NCBI GenBank assembly: GCA_964494205.1 | Contig: CAZBRD010000001.1 | Coordinates: 62,001 to 126,000 of the forward strand | From: JBBTCX01 sp964494205 | GTDB taxonomy: Bacteria; Planctomycetota; Phycisphaerae; UBA1845 | Direction: 5' to 3' | Length of the DNA: 64,000 nucleotides | In this document: one piece after another, positions 23,679 to 31,702 of the stretch | Layout: the number at the start of each line of letters is the position of its first letter | Numbering within the stretch: position 1 is the first letter of the stretch | The notes under the pieces: model-generated | What the model saw: only the letters and a program-made list of their open reading frames with translations | Databases searched by the model: none | What the model was told of the DNA's origin: nothing | Translations under genes and position numbers: made by a program

Positions 23679-24647
23679 TCATGTTGGCGGCGAAAAGGGC
23701 CGGAGAAGCACCCTGATGGAACGGCGAACCAATTCGTCAGCCCAGTTCGCGCAGTCGTCTGCGGTCGGAAATGGATGGATGTGACAGTGCGTGCCTAGCG
23801 GGCTCCAGACCCGCGGGTTCGTGGGACCGAAGATGGCCACGGTAGGAACACCCGTGAGGGCGGCGACGTGGGTCATCCCCGCATCGTGGCCAATGTAGAG
23901 ATCGGCACCGGCAACCATGTCCGCCGCGCGTTCGATGGTTTCCTCATAGAGTACCGGCGCGGACTTCTCCAATCGCGAAATCAGAGCAGGCCCGTAGCGT
24001 TCAAATTCGTCGGGGCCGACCACCCAGCACGTTGCGACTAGAGATTGCGAGTTGAGTTTGCGAGCAACATCTTCAAGAAGCTCAACGGGAACACACTTGT
24101 GTAGTCCGCCACTTCCGGGATGGATGAGCACGATCGGGGGGTTTCTGTTCAACCGACGGGCGAGACTGGTTCGAAACTCGTCTCGTGCCAGGCCGGAATC
24201 CGCCAACGCGGCAGGTACGATAGTGGAAACATCGAGACCTTGATCAGCCAGTTGTTTGAGCCATTGTTCGGTAATGTGAAGTTCGCTTTCGGTCGGTGTC
24301 TTGGCACTCGGGTCGATGTGAAAGGCGCGATCGCCTGCGATCTGCGAAATTCGGCGCGCAATCGGCTGAGATGCATCGCCCAGAAAGCTGACGATCCAGT
24401 CGTATCCACCGAAGGCCCGCTCGACTTCTCGCAGATCATCGAGATTTTCATTGACAAGATTGCGAACATCGCTGCAATCTATCGACATTGATCGCGCGAC
24501 CATGTTGCGTCGTTCTGCCCATTTCGCAATTCCAGATCGGGCGATCAGCGTAGGGCGTGCGTTCCAATGGCGCTGGAGCGTGTGGGTCAGATGAATCGCA
24601 AGGACGCAATCGCCGAGCGAGCCGGCATGGATGACCAGAATCTCCAT
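23679..24647 (-). CDS. Glycosyltransferase family 9 (heptosyltransferase-like)
   Basis: The start at 24647 gives the family-typical N-terminus MEILVIHAGSLGDCVLAI; a TTG at 24689 is an alternative. The 322-residue protein has HPGSGGLHKCVP near the donor site and the GT9 signature GHDAGMTHVAALTGVPTVAIFG, followed by TNPRVWSP. GT9 enzymes such as WaaC and WaaF transfer heptose or related sugars to lipopolysaccharide core on the cytoplasmic face of the inner membrane. The actual sugar cannot be told. It is not in an obvious LPS cluster. The GH15 remnant follows in the same reading frame immediately after its stop. Confidence 0.88.
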   Translation of the reverse strand: MEILVIHAGSLGDCVLAIHLTHTLQRHWNARPTLIARSGIAKWAERRNMVARSMSIDCSDVRNLVNENLDDLREVERAFGGYDWIVSFLGDASQPIARRISQIAGDRAFHIDPSAKTPTESELHITEQWLKQLADQGLDVSTIVPAALADSGLARDEFRTSLARRLNRNPPIVLIHPGSGGLHKCVPVELLEDVARKLNSQSLVATCWVVGPDEFERYGPALISRLEKSAPVLYEETIERAADMVAGADLYIGHDAGMTHVAALTGVPTVAIFGPTNPRVWSPLGTHCHIHPFPTADDCANWADELVRRSIRVLLRPFSPPT

Positions 24648-24866
24648 GTGGGTTTTGGAATCCGCTAGACCTTTTTGTACGGCGTTCAATGCAGCTTGAC
24701 CTCGAATGCGCGTGGGTTCGGATCGAAGTCTATTGGTTTCGTCGTGACCAATCCAACTTTGCAGGCAATGTCGTGAGGAACAAAGTTCTCACGGGTCGAT
24801 AAGTTGATTCTCTGAGCGCATTCTGCGGTCAGAATGTGGGCCGGGTTTTGAAGAAAGGAAGATTCA

Positions 24867-25604
24867 ATGACATCGGGAAAGAGTTCGATCAAAAGAGCGG
24901 GTATGGCGTTGGCCATCGTCGGCAGCGTTAGCTTGCTGTCGCTTTATGCGGGCCCATCGGGCGAACATGGGCACGGGGCGGCCGGCAAGAACCCGGAGAA
25001 CTGGGCGCCGGTGGACAAGATGCACCTCTATTTGTGCGCGTTCCACGTCGCCAAGGAGAACCCGAAGTTTCAGTTGACCGCGCATCATTATTGCTCGCCG
25101 CAGGGTAAAGACGTGCACCAGTGCGTGATCTATGACAATCGCGGCACCAATTCCAAGCTGCTGGGCGTCGAGTACATCATCAACGACGAGACATACAAGA
25201 CGCTGTCCGAGGACGAGAAGAAGTACTGGCACCCGCACGCCTATGAGATTCTCTCGGGTCAGCTGGTCGCGCCGGACATGCCAAAGATGGGCGACGATAT
25301 TTTTCCGGGTTTGATCACAACATGGGGCAAGACGTGGCACACGTGGCGTGATCCGGCAACAGCCTTGCCCACCGGCGAACCGCTGCTCATGTGGTCAGCC
25401 AATGGCGACGGCCAAGTGGCTGATTCGCTCGTGTCTGAGCGCGATGCGATGTTTGGCATCTCGTCGGCGGAGATTCGCGAGCGAAGAAAGTCGTTCGGCT
25501 TCGGCGTGCCACAGGTTCCGTTCCCGAAGTCGGTCAAGGAATTGGGCCGTCGCTGGACACCCAGCGGCCCAGATGAGCCGACGAAGACAGAACCTGGAAA
25601 ATAA
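24867..25604 (+). CDS. OBAP (DUF1264) family protein with signal sequence
   Basis: The 245-residue product begins MTSGKSSIKRAGMALAI with a signal-like helix, then aligns with the oil-body-associated protein family known from plants and also found in bacteria and fungi. Conserved stretches are LTAHHYCSPQGKDVHQCVIYD, LLGVEYIINDETYKTL, KKYWHPHAYEILSG and GKTWHTWRDP. The molecular role of OBAPs is unknown; in plants they affect lipid-droplet stability. The export signal here suggests a periplasmic protein. GAAAGGAAG upstream is a suitable ribosome-binding site. The gene stands alone, with a palindromic hairpin downstream. Confidence 0.85.
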   Translation: MTSGKSSIKRAGMALAIVGSVSLLSLYAGPSGEHGHGAAGKNPENWAPVDKMHLYLCAFHVAKENPKFQLTAHHYCSPQGKDVHQCVIYDNRGTNSKLLGVEYIINDETYKTLSEDEKKYWHPHAYEILSGQLVAPDMPKMGDDIFPGLITTWGKTWHTWRDPATALPTGEPLLMWSANGDGQVADSLVSERDAMFGISSAEIRERRKSFGFGVPQVPFPKSVKELGRRWTPSGPDEPTKTEPGK

Positions 25605-25637
25605 GACGCATCAATTAGGGATTCGCGAGTTGGACTT

Positions 25638-25659
25638 TGTGGGGCTGTAAAGCCCCACA
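25638..25659. repeat. Perfect short hairpin
   Basis: TGTGGGGCT-GTAA-AGCCCCACA is a 9-bp stem with a GTAA tetraloop between convergent genes. No T run follows, so it looks more like a REP-type element than an intrinsic terminator. Confidence 0.6.
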
Positions 25660-25692
25660 TTGCTTGCCGTGCAGTCAAATCTTGTTCGAAAA

Positions 25693-26070
25693 CTAAACCC
25701 ACGGCGCCGGAGACGGAAACTTCCACATGACGATCCCTATCAATAGGAAAGTGGCGGCCACAACAACGTATGCCCTAATGAGGGCGATCCCGTATCGCTT
25801 CCCCAAAAAGATGACGTTGAACAACGATACGATGACCACAAGCAGGTCTATGATAAAGCCCAGCCATATCATCGCGCTCAGCAAGAGAATCAGACGATAG
25901 AAGGGGGGAACTATTAACGGCAGGACGATAAAGAAAGCCCCAACTAGAGACAGAGTGAGATAGGTGCTGCCCGTGTTTGCCCTTTGAATACGGCCAAAGC
26001 AATCGGGACAACGCAATCGAGCCGGCTCATCGATGACGTATCCGCACTGGGGACAAGTTCGTCGACTCAT
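25693..26070 (-). CDS. Zinc-ribbon small membrane protein
   Basis: The 125-residue protein starts MSRRTCPQCGYVID and has two CxxC pairs (CPQC and CPDC) forming a zinc ribbon in residues 6-25. About three hydrophobic segments follow (residues 36-60, 62-85 and 97-115). Small proteins of this type are common in planctomycetes and have no assigned role. A similar architecture is found at 52065. It precedes the VapBC-type pair on the same strand but is separated from it by 54 bases. Confidence 0.7.
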   Translation of the reverse strand: MSRRTCPQCGYVIDEPARLRCPDCFGRIQRANTGSTYLTLSLVGAFFIVLPLIVPPFYRLILLLSAMIWLGFIIDLLVVIVSLFNVIFLGKRYGIALIRAYVVVAATFLLIGIVMWKFPSPAPWV

Positions 26071-26123
26071 CAGATCACCTCTAGCTGGCGGATTGCGCGC
26101 GGCCTGTATTCACGCACGGGTCT

Positions 26124-26510
26124 TTACGTCCTTGAGATTTGCAATCCTTCGATCTGTTCAAAATGTCGGTCAAGTGTCAGTAGCATTAGGGTGTGTTGGA
26201 TGCAGATTGACGCAATCCAAATATCATTTTCGGGCAAGGGTTTACCTGCGGTCTTCAGTTTGTGTCTCACTTCGGCATAGATTGACGCCGTTTCAGAATC
26301 GGCAACGAGCATCGATCCGCGATGAATGACCTCATCGATCTCTGCGAGTTTCTTTTGCGGGTCACGTCCACCCAAGGCGCCGAACCGAAGTTCTCCGATG
26401 ACCGCAAAAGGAAATGCGACTTCACTTAGCGCAAGATTGGATTCGACGGCACCCTTGATAAGAGCAATGACAAAGCTCGTATCGACGGCGTAGCGGACAT
26501 TACCACTCAC
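26124..26510 (-). CDS. PIN-domain toxin (VapC-like)
   Basis: A GTG at 26510 (VSGNVRYAVDTSF) is preferred because it starts just ahead of the PIN domain; a TTG at 26528 is an alternative. The 128-residue protein has the four acidic PIN positions: Asp in AVDTSFV, Glu in IGELRFG, Asp in ENDIWIA and Asp in LTLDRHF. PIN toxins are Mg-dependent RNases that typically cleave tRNA or rRNA. The gene overlaps the end of the upstream antitoxin-like gene by about 11 bases, the usual toxin-antitoxin arrangement. The pair appears intact. Confidence 0.85.
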   Translation of the reverse strand: MSGNVRYAVDTSFVIALIKGAVESNLALSEVAFPFAVIGELRFGALGGRDPQKKLAEIDEVIHRGSMLVADSETASIYAEVRHKLKTAGKPLPENDIWIASICIQHTLMLLTLDRHFEQIEGLQISRT

Positions 26511-26724
26511 GCGAATCGACCTTTTCAAACACCGCTTCGATTAGAGCTTCGATTTCTTCTGCTTCCTGCTCGGTCCACATTCCGGCGAGGTCTGAAAGGA
26601 ATCCACTGCCAGCAGGCGAAGTTTCGAATCGCAAATGAACCGTGGAGCGGTCATTCAGCCCCTCGATCGACTCAAGTGGTCGAAACACTCCGTTCTCATA
26701 AATGGCTCGAAATGGTTTACTCAT
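26500..26724 (-). CDS. DUF104 (AF2212-like) antitoxin
   Basis: The 74-residue protein starts MSKPFRAIYENGVFRPLE, characteristic of the DUF104/AF2212-like antitoxin family. The N-terminal half is a small beta domain; the acidic C-terminal half (WTEQEAEEIEALIEAVFEK) would wrap the toxin. GAGGT lies five to six bases before the ATG. Its 3' end overlaps the PIN toxin start, indicating translational coupling. The protein probably autoregulates the operon with the toxin, as is usual for such pairs. Confidence 0.8.
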   Translation of the reverse strand: MSKPFRAIYENGVFRPLESIEGLNDRSTVHLRFETSPAGSGFLSDLAGMWTEQEAEEIEALIEAVFEKVDSREW

Positions 26725-26754
26725 AAGTCACCTCGCTTCTATTCTATCGGCGGT

Positions 26755-28422
26755 TCATGGCATTTTCACATTTCTTTCCTGTGCCACTTCCTCCGCCCGC
26801 TCATATCCTGCATCCACATGCCGGAAGATGCCCATGGCTGGGTCTGCGGTGAGCACGCGTTCGAGGCGGGCGGCGGCTTCTTTCGTGCCATCGGCGACGA
26901 TGACCTGCCCCGCGTGGATGCTGTAGCCGATGCCGACGCCGCCGCCGTGATGCACCGAAACCCACGTGGCGCCGCAGGCGGTGTTGATGAGGGCGTTGAG
27001 GATTGGCCAATCGGCGATGGCGTCGGAACCGTCTTTCATGCCTTCCGTTTCACGATTGGGCGAAGCCACACTGCCGCAGTCGAGGTGGTCGCGGCCGATA
27101 ACGATCGGCGCGGAGATTTCCCCGTTCGCGACGAGGTCGTTGAAGATCAGGCCCATCTTGGCGCGTTCGCCATAGCCGAGCCAGCAGATTCGCGCGGGCA
27201 AGCCCTGGAACGCGATTCTCTCGCCAGCCATGCGAATCCAGCGGCATAGGTGCTCGTTTTGCGGGAAGGCTTCGAGCACCGCACGGTCGGTGCGGGCAAT
27301 GTCCTTCGGTTCGCCGGAAAGAGCGGCCCAGCGGAACGGACCTTGGCCTTCGCAGAAGAGTGGACGTATGAACAACGGCACGAAGCCCTCGATGTCGAAT
27401 GCGTTGTCGACGCCGACAAGTTGTGCCTGGCCACGAATGTTATTGCCGTAGTCGAACGTGAGCGCGCCTCGCCGCTGCATTTCGAGCATCGCACGAACGT
27501 GCTCGCCCATCGAGCGCATCGATTCGCGGATGTAGCGATCGGGATCAGTCTGGCGGAGTCGATTGGCATCTTCGAAAGACATCTGGTTCGGTACGTAGCC
27601 AACGAGCGCGTCATGTGCAGAAGTCTGATCGGTGAGGCAATCGGGTGTCACGCCGCGCCGCAACAACTCGGGCAATATATTGGCGCAATTGCCGAGTAGG
27701 CCGACGGAGAGCGGCTGCTTCTTCGCGACAGCGTCTTTAGTCCATTGCAAAGCCTCGTCGAGATTGGCGGTCCACTTGTCGAGGTAACGCGTCTTGATGC
27801 GGCGCTCGATGCGGGTTTGATCGACTTCGATGCACAGGCAGACGCCATCGTTCATGGTGACGGCCAATGGTTGTGCGCCGCCCATGCCGCCGAGACCGCC
27901 GGTAATCGTGAGGCGACCAGCCAGTGAACCGCCGAAGTGTTTGCGAGCGGCTGCACCGAACGTTTCGTAAGTGCCCTGAAGAATGCCTTGCGTTCCAATA
28001 TAAATCCAACTGCCCGCCGTCATCTGGCCGTACATCGTCAAGCCCATGGCTTCGAGCTTGCGGAACTCGTCCCAAGTGCCCCAGTGTGGCACCAACATAG
28101 AGTTGGAGATGAGCACGCGCGGTGCGTCGGGATGAGTCTTCACAATGCCGACCGGCCGGCCCGACTGCACGAGCAGTGTTTCGTCTACGTTGAGATCCTT
28201 CAGCGCAGCCACGATACGGTCGAAGTCGGACCATGTGCGTGCGGCTTTGCCGGTTCCGCCGTAGACGATCAATTCAGCCGGGTTCTCAGCCACGTCGGGA
28301 TCGAGGTTGTTCATCAACATGCGCATGGGGGCTTCGGTCAGCCAGCTCTTGCAGGTGAGCTTCGTGCCGCGCGGAGCGCGAATGGTTCGAGCGGTCTCGT
28401 TCGTTAAGACAGTTGATGGCAT
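26755..28422 (-). CDS. hutU: Urocanate hydratase
   Basis: The 555-residue protein is full length for urocanase, which uses NAD+ to convert urocanate to imidazolonepropionate in histidine degradation. Family motifs include YGGTGKAARTW, GTQGILQGTYETF, GGLGGMGGAQPLA, and GVGIGYSIHAGQVIVADGT-type repeat. The segment ARICWLGYGER holds the active-site Cys region. The start MPSTVLTNETARTIRAPRG is family-typical. No other hut genes are in the window, so this pathway gene is isolated. It lies 31 bases upstream of the toxin-antitoxin pair on the same strand. Confidence 0.97.
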   Translation of the reverse strand: MPSTVLTNETARTIRAPRGTKLTCKSWLTEAPMRMLMNNLDPDVAENPAELIVYGGTGKAARTWSDFDRIVAALKDLNVDETLLVQSGRPVGIVKTHPDAPRVLISNSMLVPHWGTWDEFRKLEAMGLTMYGQMTAGSWIYIGTQGILQGTYETFGAAARKHFGGSLAGRLTITGGLGGMGGAQPLAVTMNDGVCLCIEVDQTRIERRIKTRYLDKWTANLDEALQWTKDAVAKKQPLSVGLLGNCANILPELLRRGVTPDCLTDQTSAHDALVGYVPNQMSFEDANRLRQTDPDRYIRESMRSMGEHVRAMLEMQRRGALTFDYGNNIRGQAQLVGVDNAFDIEGFVPLFIRPLFCEGQGPFRWAALSGEPKDIARTDRAVLEAFPQNEHLCRWIRMAGERIAFQGLPARICWLGYGERAKMGLIFNDLVANGEISAPIVIGRDHLDCGSVASPNRETEGMKDGSDAIADWPILNALINTACGATWVSVHHGGGVGIGYSIHAGQVIVADGTKEAAARLERVLTADPAMGIFRHVDAGYERAEEVAQERNVKMP

Positions 28423-28537
28423 TGTTCAATCCTCGAGAGAAAGCGCATTTGTCAGGAAAATTGATTATATTAGTACCACGAGAACGAGCAATTTGATTGC
28501 GAATTCGCCTTAATTCTAACAGAGCGGTGGACTGAGA

Positions 28538-28990
28538 TTGAACGAGTTTCAGCTTTCATACGTCCTTGACGGGAGTGGGTGGGCGACCGCGAAGATTCAG
28601 TGCGGAGGCGATGTCCTTACGATGGGCGCTTCTTATCTGTGCGACTCATTGAAAGATCTCGGTGAAGCCGTGCTGGCGCTGCAAAACGCCGAGAGTTCCA
28701 CGGCAGTCTTCATGGAGGAGCCCGGCGAGTTCCACGTGCAGTTGACGCGGTCGCGCGACGATGTCGCCATCGAGGTTGTCTGGTTCGACGATTGGAAGAG
28801 CTGGGGCATTGAGTGCGGCAACCCCCAACTCGTATTTCATGGGCGGGTTTCATTTTCTCAATTGCGCGCAGAGATGGTGCGTGCCATGGATGTCGTACTC
28901 CAGACTTGGGGCCCGTCGGGCTATAAGCGCCGATGGGTGCAACATCCCTTTCCACAGGATACGTTGAGGCGCCTGCGCGAGGCCCAATGA
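28538..28990 (+). CDS. Hypothetical protein, 150 residues
   Basis: TTG 28538 opens a frame that begins NEFQLSYVLDGSGWATAKIQ. The protein has no signal or membrane segment. It is rich in beta-type stretches (FHVQLTRSRDDVAIEVVWFDDW) and ends with basic residues. The overall pattern, including a 'DGSGWA' start and a Trp-rich middle, resembles small proteins often found near toxin-like or immunity genes, but no family is assigned. It stands alone between minus-strand genes. Confidence 0.55.
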   Translation: MNEFQLSYVLDGSGWATAKIQCGGDVLTMGASYLCDSLKDLGEAVLALQNAESSTAVFMEEPGEFHVQLTRSRDDVAIEVVWFDDWKSWGIECGNPQLVFHGRVSFSQLRAEMVRAMDVVLQTWGPSGYKRRWVQHPFPQDTLRRLREAQ

Positions 28991-29028
28991 ACCAATCTTG
29001 CCGATAATCGCCCGGCCAGAAAACCGAA

Positions 29029-29373
29029 TTAACTTGCTGCCGCTGCCTGTCGCTGGGCTTGCGCATTTGCTTCGGCTAATTGAGCATGGTCCGTGTGGCT
29101 CGTGGTGGTTGCGAGGCATGTGACGCCGAAGCCAAAGTTGTCCATCGGGTTGTGCCAAAGTTGCTGGCCGGTGGCGGCGTCGAGGCAATACGTGTAACCG
29201 TTGACCGATGCATAGACCCGGTCGAGCTCAACCAGCAATGAAACGTAGCCGGTACCACTCGGCGACTTCCAGCTCCACAAGACCTCGCCGGTGTGTTTGC
29301 TAAGGGCCGCTACGCGACGGTTGAAACCGACAAAGAGAACTTCATCAAGCGTGAGTGCATCATTGCGAGCCAT
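29029..29373 (-). CDS. Short PQQ-like beta-propeller repeat protein
   Basis: The 114-residue protein includes VFL-type blades VAALSKHTGEVLWSWKSP and TYCLDAATGQQLWHN, the tryptophan-docking pattern of PQQ/BamB-like propeller repeats. A full propeller needs seven or eight blades; only about two are present. There is no signal peptide. The Ala/Gln-rich tail is probably disordered. It could be a small conserved planctomycete protein or a fragment of a larger propeller gene; no extra blades were seen upstream or downstream. Confidence 0.6.
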   Translation of the reverse strand: MARNDALTLDEVLFVGFNRRVAALSKHTGEVLWSWKSPSGTGYVSLLVELDRVYASVNGYTYCLDAATGQQLWHNPMDNFGFGVTCLATTTSHTDHAQLAEANAQAQRQAAAAS

Positions 29374-29488
29374 GGGGAATAGCGTAATTCAATTGTTCGA
29401 TTGGCTCAAATAACCTGCGACAGGGACCGGTCTTACTCGGATTTGGTGACAGGTTGAGAACTCGCCCCAGATTTTTTTCAGCGATTAG

Positions 29489-30157
29489 TCAGCCAAGCGA
29501 CGCCGGCAGCAAGCCCGCCTGGATAAGCTCTTTTGCTCCGGTCGCCAGCGACGATTGCAGTTCCGCCCATTCGGAAAAAACGACATCCACGCCAGCCTGG
29601 TGAAGGCGTGCGGGCGAGCATGTTCCGCAACTGAGGCCCACCACGAATATCTCCGCCTCGCGAGCAGCACGGCCGAGTGTGTCCGACGACGTGACAATGA
29701 TCGCCCGCTTGTCGTTCTCGGCTAACACCTTCAATTCCGAGGGTCGCCGACGCACGTCTTGCGAAATCGATTGAAGCTCTGAAATGGTCGGAACCAGCTT
29801 GGCTTTCTCAAGGATCGCGCGGCGAGCGTCCGCATTCGTGCCAAGAGTGATTGCCTTGCATGGACCGTGGCGCACGATCGAACGAATCGCCTCGACCGCA
29901 CCAGCGCGAGCCGAAAGTTGCGATACAACTTCGTCCGCTTCGATTCGTTGATCGAACAGAGCTTGAAACTGTTCGCGTTTTTGCGGCTTGGCTGCGGGTA
30001 GTATGTCCGCCTGCTTGCCTTTGGTTCGCAGCAATCGCCAGTACGTCGCCTGATCGAGTCGAGACCAGCCGATCTCGCCGGCTACCGCGTGATAGGTTTT
30101 GAAATAGATCGAGGCCACATCAACAATGGGGCCGTCGAATTCAATCAGAAATCGCAT
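29489..30157 (-). CDS. HAD-like protein with altered nucleophile motif
   Basis: ATG 30157 (MRFLIEFDGPIVD) is chosen because the longer frame would run back through a strong terminator. The 222-residue product has the overall layout of phosphoglycolate-phosphatase-like HAD proteins: an N-terminal motif I, a helical cap, ITLGTNADARRAIL as motif II, and a C-terminal VVGLSCGTCSPARLHQAGVDVVFSEWAEL. Motif I normally reads DxDG; here it is EFDG, so the phosphate-accepting Asp is Glu. The enzyme may be inactive or altered. Its ribosome-binding site is not clear. The preceding gene on the same strand is separated by a terminator. Confidence 0.65.
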   Translation of the reverse strand: MRFLIEFDGPIVDVASIYFKTYHAVAGEIGWSRLDQATYWRLLRTKGKQADILPAAKPQKREQFQALFDQRIEADEVVSQLSARAGAVEAIRSIVRHGPCKAITLGTNADARRAILEKAKLVPTISELQSISQDVRRRPSELKVLAENDKRAIIVTSSDTLGRAAREAEIFVVGLSCGTCSPARLHQAGVDVVFSEWAELQSSLATGAKELIQAGLLPASLG

Positions 30158-30261
30158 GCCTTTATCGTAATCGCCGCGAGTCGATGGTTCCAATGGTGCT
30201 GCGTGATTCAACCGAACAACATCGCCCGAGAAAGTGGGGTTCACGCGAATTGGACTTGTGG

Positions 30262-30312
30262 AAATGAAAACAACAAGGGAGCACACCAACGCGTGGCTGG
30301 TGAGCTCCCTTG
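30262..30312 (-). terminator. Strong rho-independent terminator (minus strand)
   Basis: CAAGGGAG and its complement CTCCCTTG close a long imperfect hairpin at 30274-30312, and the minus-strand RNA then reads TTGTTTTCATTT. It lies about 95 bases after the stop of the basic protein gene, which suggests a highly expressed single-gene transcript. Confidence 0.8.
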
Positions 30313-30405
30313 TCAAATGTTTGCGTCTTTGAATTGATCAGCGAAAAGCGCCTGCGCGGTGTAACTGCCTCGCGCGGGCCCGCCGCTCAATCTCCCTGCT
30401 CCGGC

Positions 30406-30927
30406 TTATCGCGGGAACGAGAACGCGCGGCCATTCCACGTCTGCGACGTGGCGACCAGGAACTGACCGTTCTTGCCCATGCAGACGGCCTTGATCAGGC
30501 TCTTGCTGAACTTCTTGCAGAGAACCGTCTTGCAGGTCGCGGTGCTTGGGGTGCTCGTGTTGAAATTGCGACCTTGCGTGCGCGCCCAGCGGGCGACTTG
30601 CGACAGGCTGACCGTCTGAAGAATCGCGCCCTTGCCAAGCCAGTTGGCGAAGGAGTTGAGTGTCGACGGGCTGGGACGACCCCACTTGCCGCCGCTCTGC
30701 GTCTGGGCATACAGCATCTTGTAGCCGTCGATCTTCTTGGCGAAGCTGTTGCCAACGGTGCGATACTGGCTGGAGTAGTTGCTGCCCTGTGTGTTGCTCT
30801 TGCGCGGCGAAGCGGAGTACGCTGAAGTGGAAGTGCTGCGACCCCATGCGCCATAACCCGAACCCGACTGGCGGGCCCAACTTGAACGCGAGCTGCTGCT
30901 GCGTCCCTTGTACGAAGTTGCCATCAT
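30406..30927 (-). CDS. Basic Ser/Arg-rich protein of unknown function
   Basis: ATG 30927 (MMATSYKGRSS) has GGAG six bases upstream. The 173-residue protein has a low-complexity Ser/Arg/Tyr N-terminal region to about residue 60 (YKGRSSSSRSSWARQ, SPRKSNTQG). Its ordered-looking C-terminal part includes NSFAKKIDGYKMLYAQTQ, LNSFANWLGKGA and TVLCKKFSKSLIKAVCM. It has no signal peptide and is strongly basic. Its own terminator and good ribosome-binding site suggest high expression. Basic and disordered composition would fit a nucleoid- or RNA-associated protein, but no family is recognised and this is inference. Two Cys-containing segments may matter. Confidence 0.75.
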   Translation of the reverse strand: MMATSYKGRSSSSRSSWARQSGSGYGAWGRSTSTSAYSASPRKSNTQGSNYSSQYRTVGNSFAKKIDGYKMLYAQTQSGGKWGRPSPSTLNSFANWLGKGAILQTVSLSQVARWARTQGRNFNTSTPSTATCKTVLCKKFSKSLIKAVCMGKNGQFLVATSQTWNGRAFSFPR

Positions 30928-30957
30928 TTTTTTCTCCAAATAGAACTCAAGGTTCAT

Positions 30958-31702
30958 GCCGTTATTCCGGCGTTGAAAAATCCATCGGAACGCTAAAGCC
31001 GCTGCTTGAGAAACAACTGCTGTTACCGGAACAGTTTCTTTTGAAATGCAATCATCTTTCGCAGTGTTTGTACGACTTCGCGCGATGAATCAGCGGCGTG
31101 CGCGATCAATCGATCAAACAAGAAAACAGCCCAAAAACAGGAGAATTCGAACAACTCGAACGGAACCTGGGGCGCGTACGATTCATCGCGCATACATGCA
31201 AATCGCAGGCGATAACGAATTCAAAAGATTCTTCGAAAATTTTTGATGCCGAGCACGCGTTTTGGACAAACGAGCACATCAAAACCAATTTCTCGCCGCC
31301 TCATTCGATACGGTGTGAGCCATAATAGTGTTGAAAAATCGTTGTCTTGGCTTTGCCCATCATCTCGAAGGCGAACATGCAATGGATGTAAGCGCTCAGA
31401 ACGACATTTCGCCGCCTGCGGTAGACGCGATGCTGCCCTTCCTTCCATTGCTAGGTTGGTAAGGCGCGCTGAAACCGACGTCGAAATGAACTTTTCCGCC
31501 GGTTTATTCGTAATAATCATCACGGGGCTGGTCGACGTTCTTTATTGGCCATCGGTCGGGAGATATACCTCTGGAACCACGTGGGTTAGGGCGCTATACT
31601 GGGACGAAGGAGGCAGGCGGGCCACGTACCAGTCCGTCAGGTCCGGCAGCAGGCCTCCGGTCGCCCGGGGCCGCACGTCCCGGACCGGTGAGGAGCCGGC
31701 AC
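30958..31702. other. Long intergenic region with a structured GC-rich end
   Basis: This 745-base gap lies between divergent genes. The first 640 bases, AT-rich in part (31100-31260), carry no recognised gene; short ORFs across it look like chance frames. Promoters for the basic protein (minus) and the FHA gene (plus) must lie here. The last 100 bases are strongly structured and are listed separately as a possible SRP-like RNA. Confidence 0.4.
31600..31690 (+). ncRNA. Possible SRP-like small RNA or structured leader
   Basis: After a TATACT (about 31596-31601) the sequence GGCGGGCCACGTACCAG leads into GTCAGGTCCGG and then AGCAGG. These resemble the universally conserved core GTCAGGTCCGG-(AA)GGA-AGCAGC of bacterial 4.5S/SRP RNA, but four to five bases of the apical stem are missing. 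Flanking CGGG-CCA-CG and CG-CACGT-CCCG can form the internal loop with three and five bases, as in E. coli 4.5S RNA. The arms are otherwise asymmetric and no confident full fold was obtained. It ends directly at the ribosome-binding site of the FHA gene, so a structured 5' leader is the main alternative. Confidence 0.35.
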
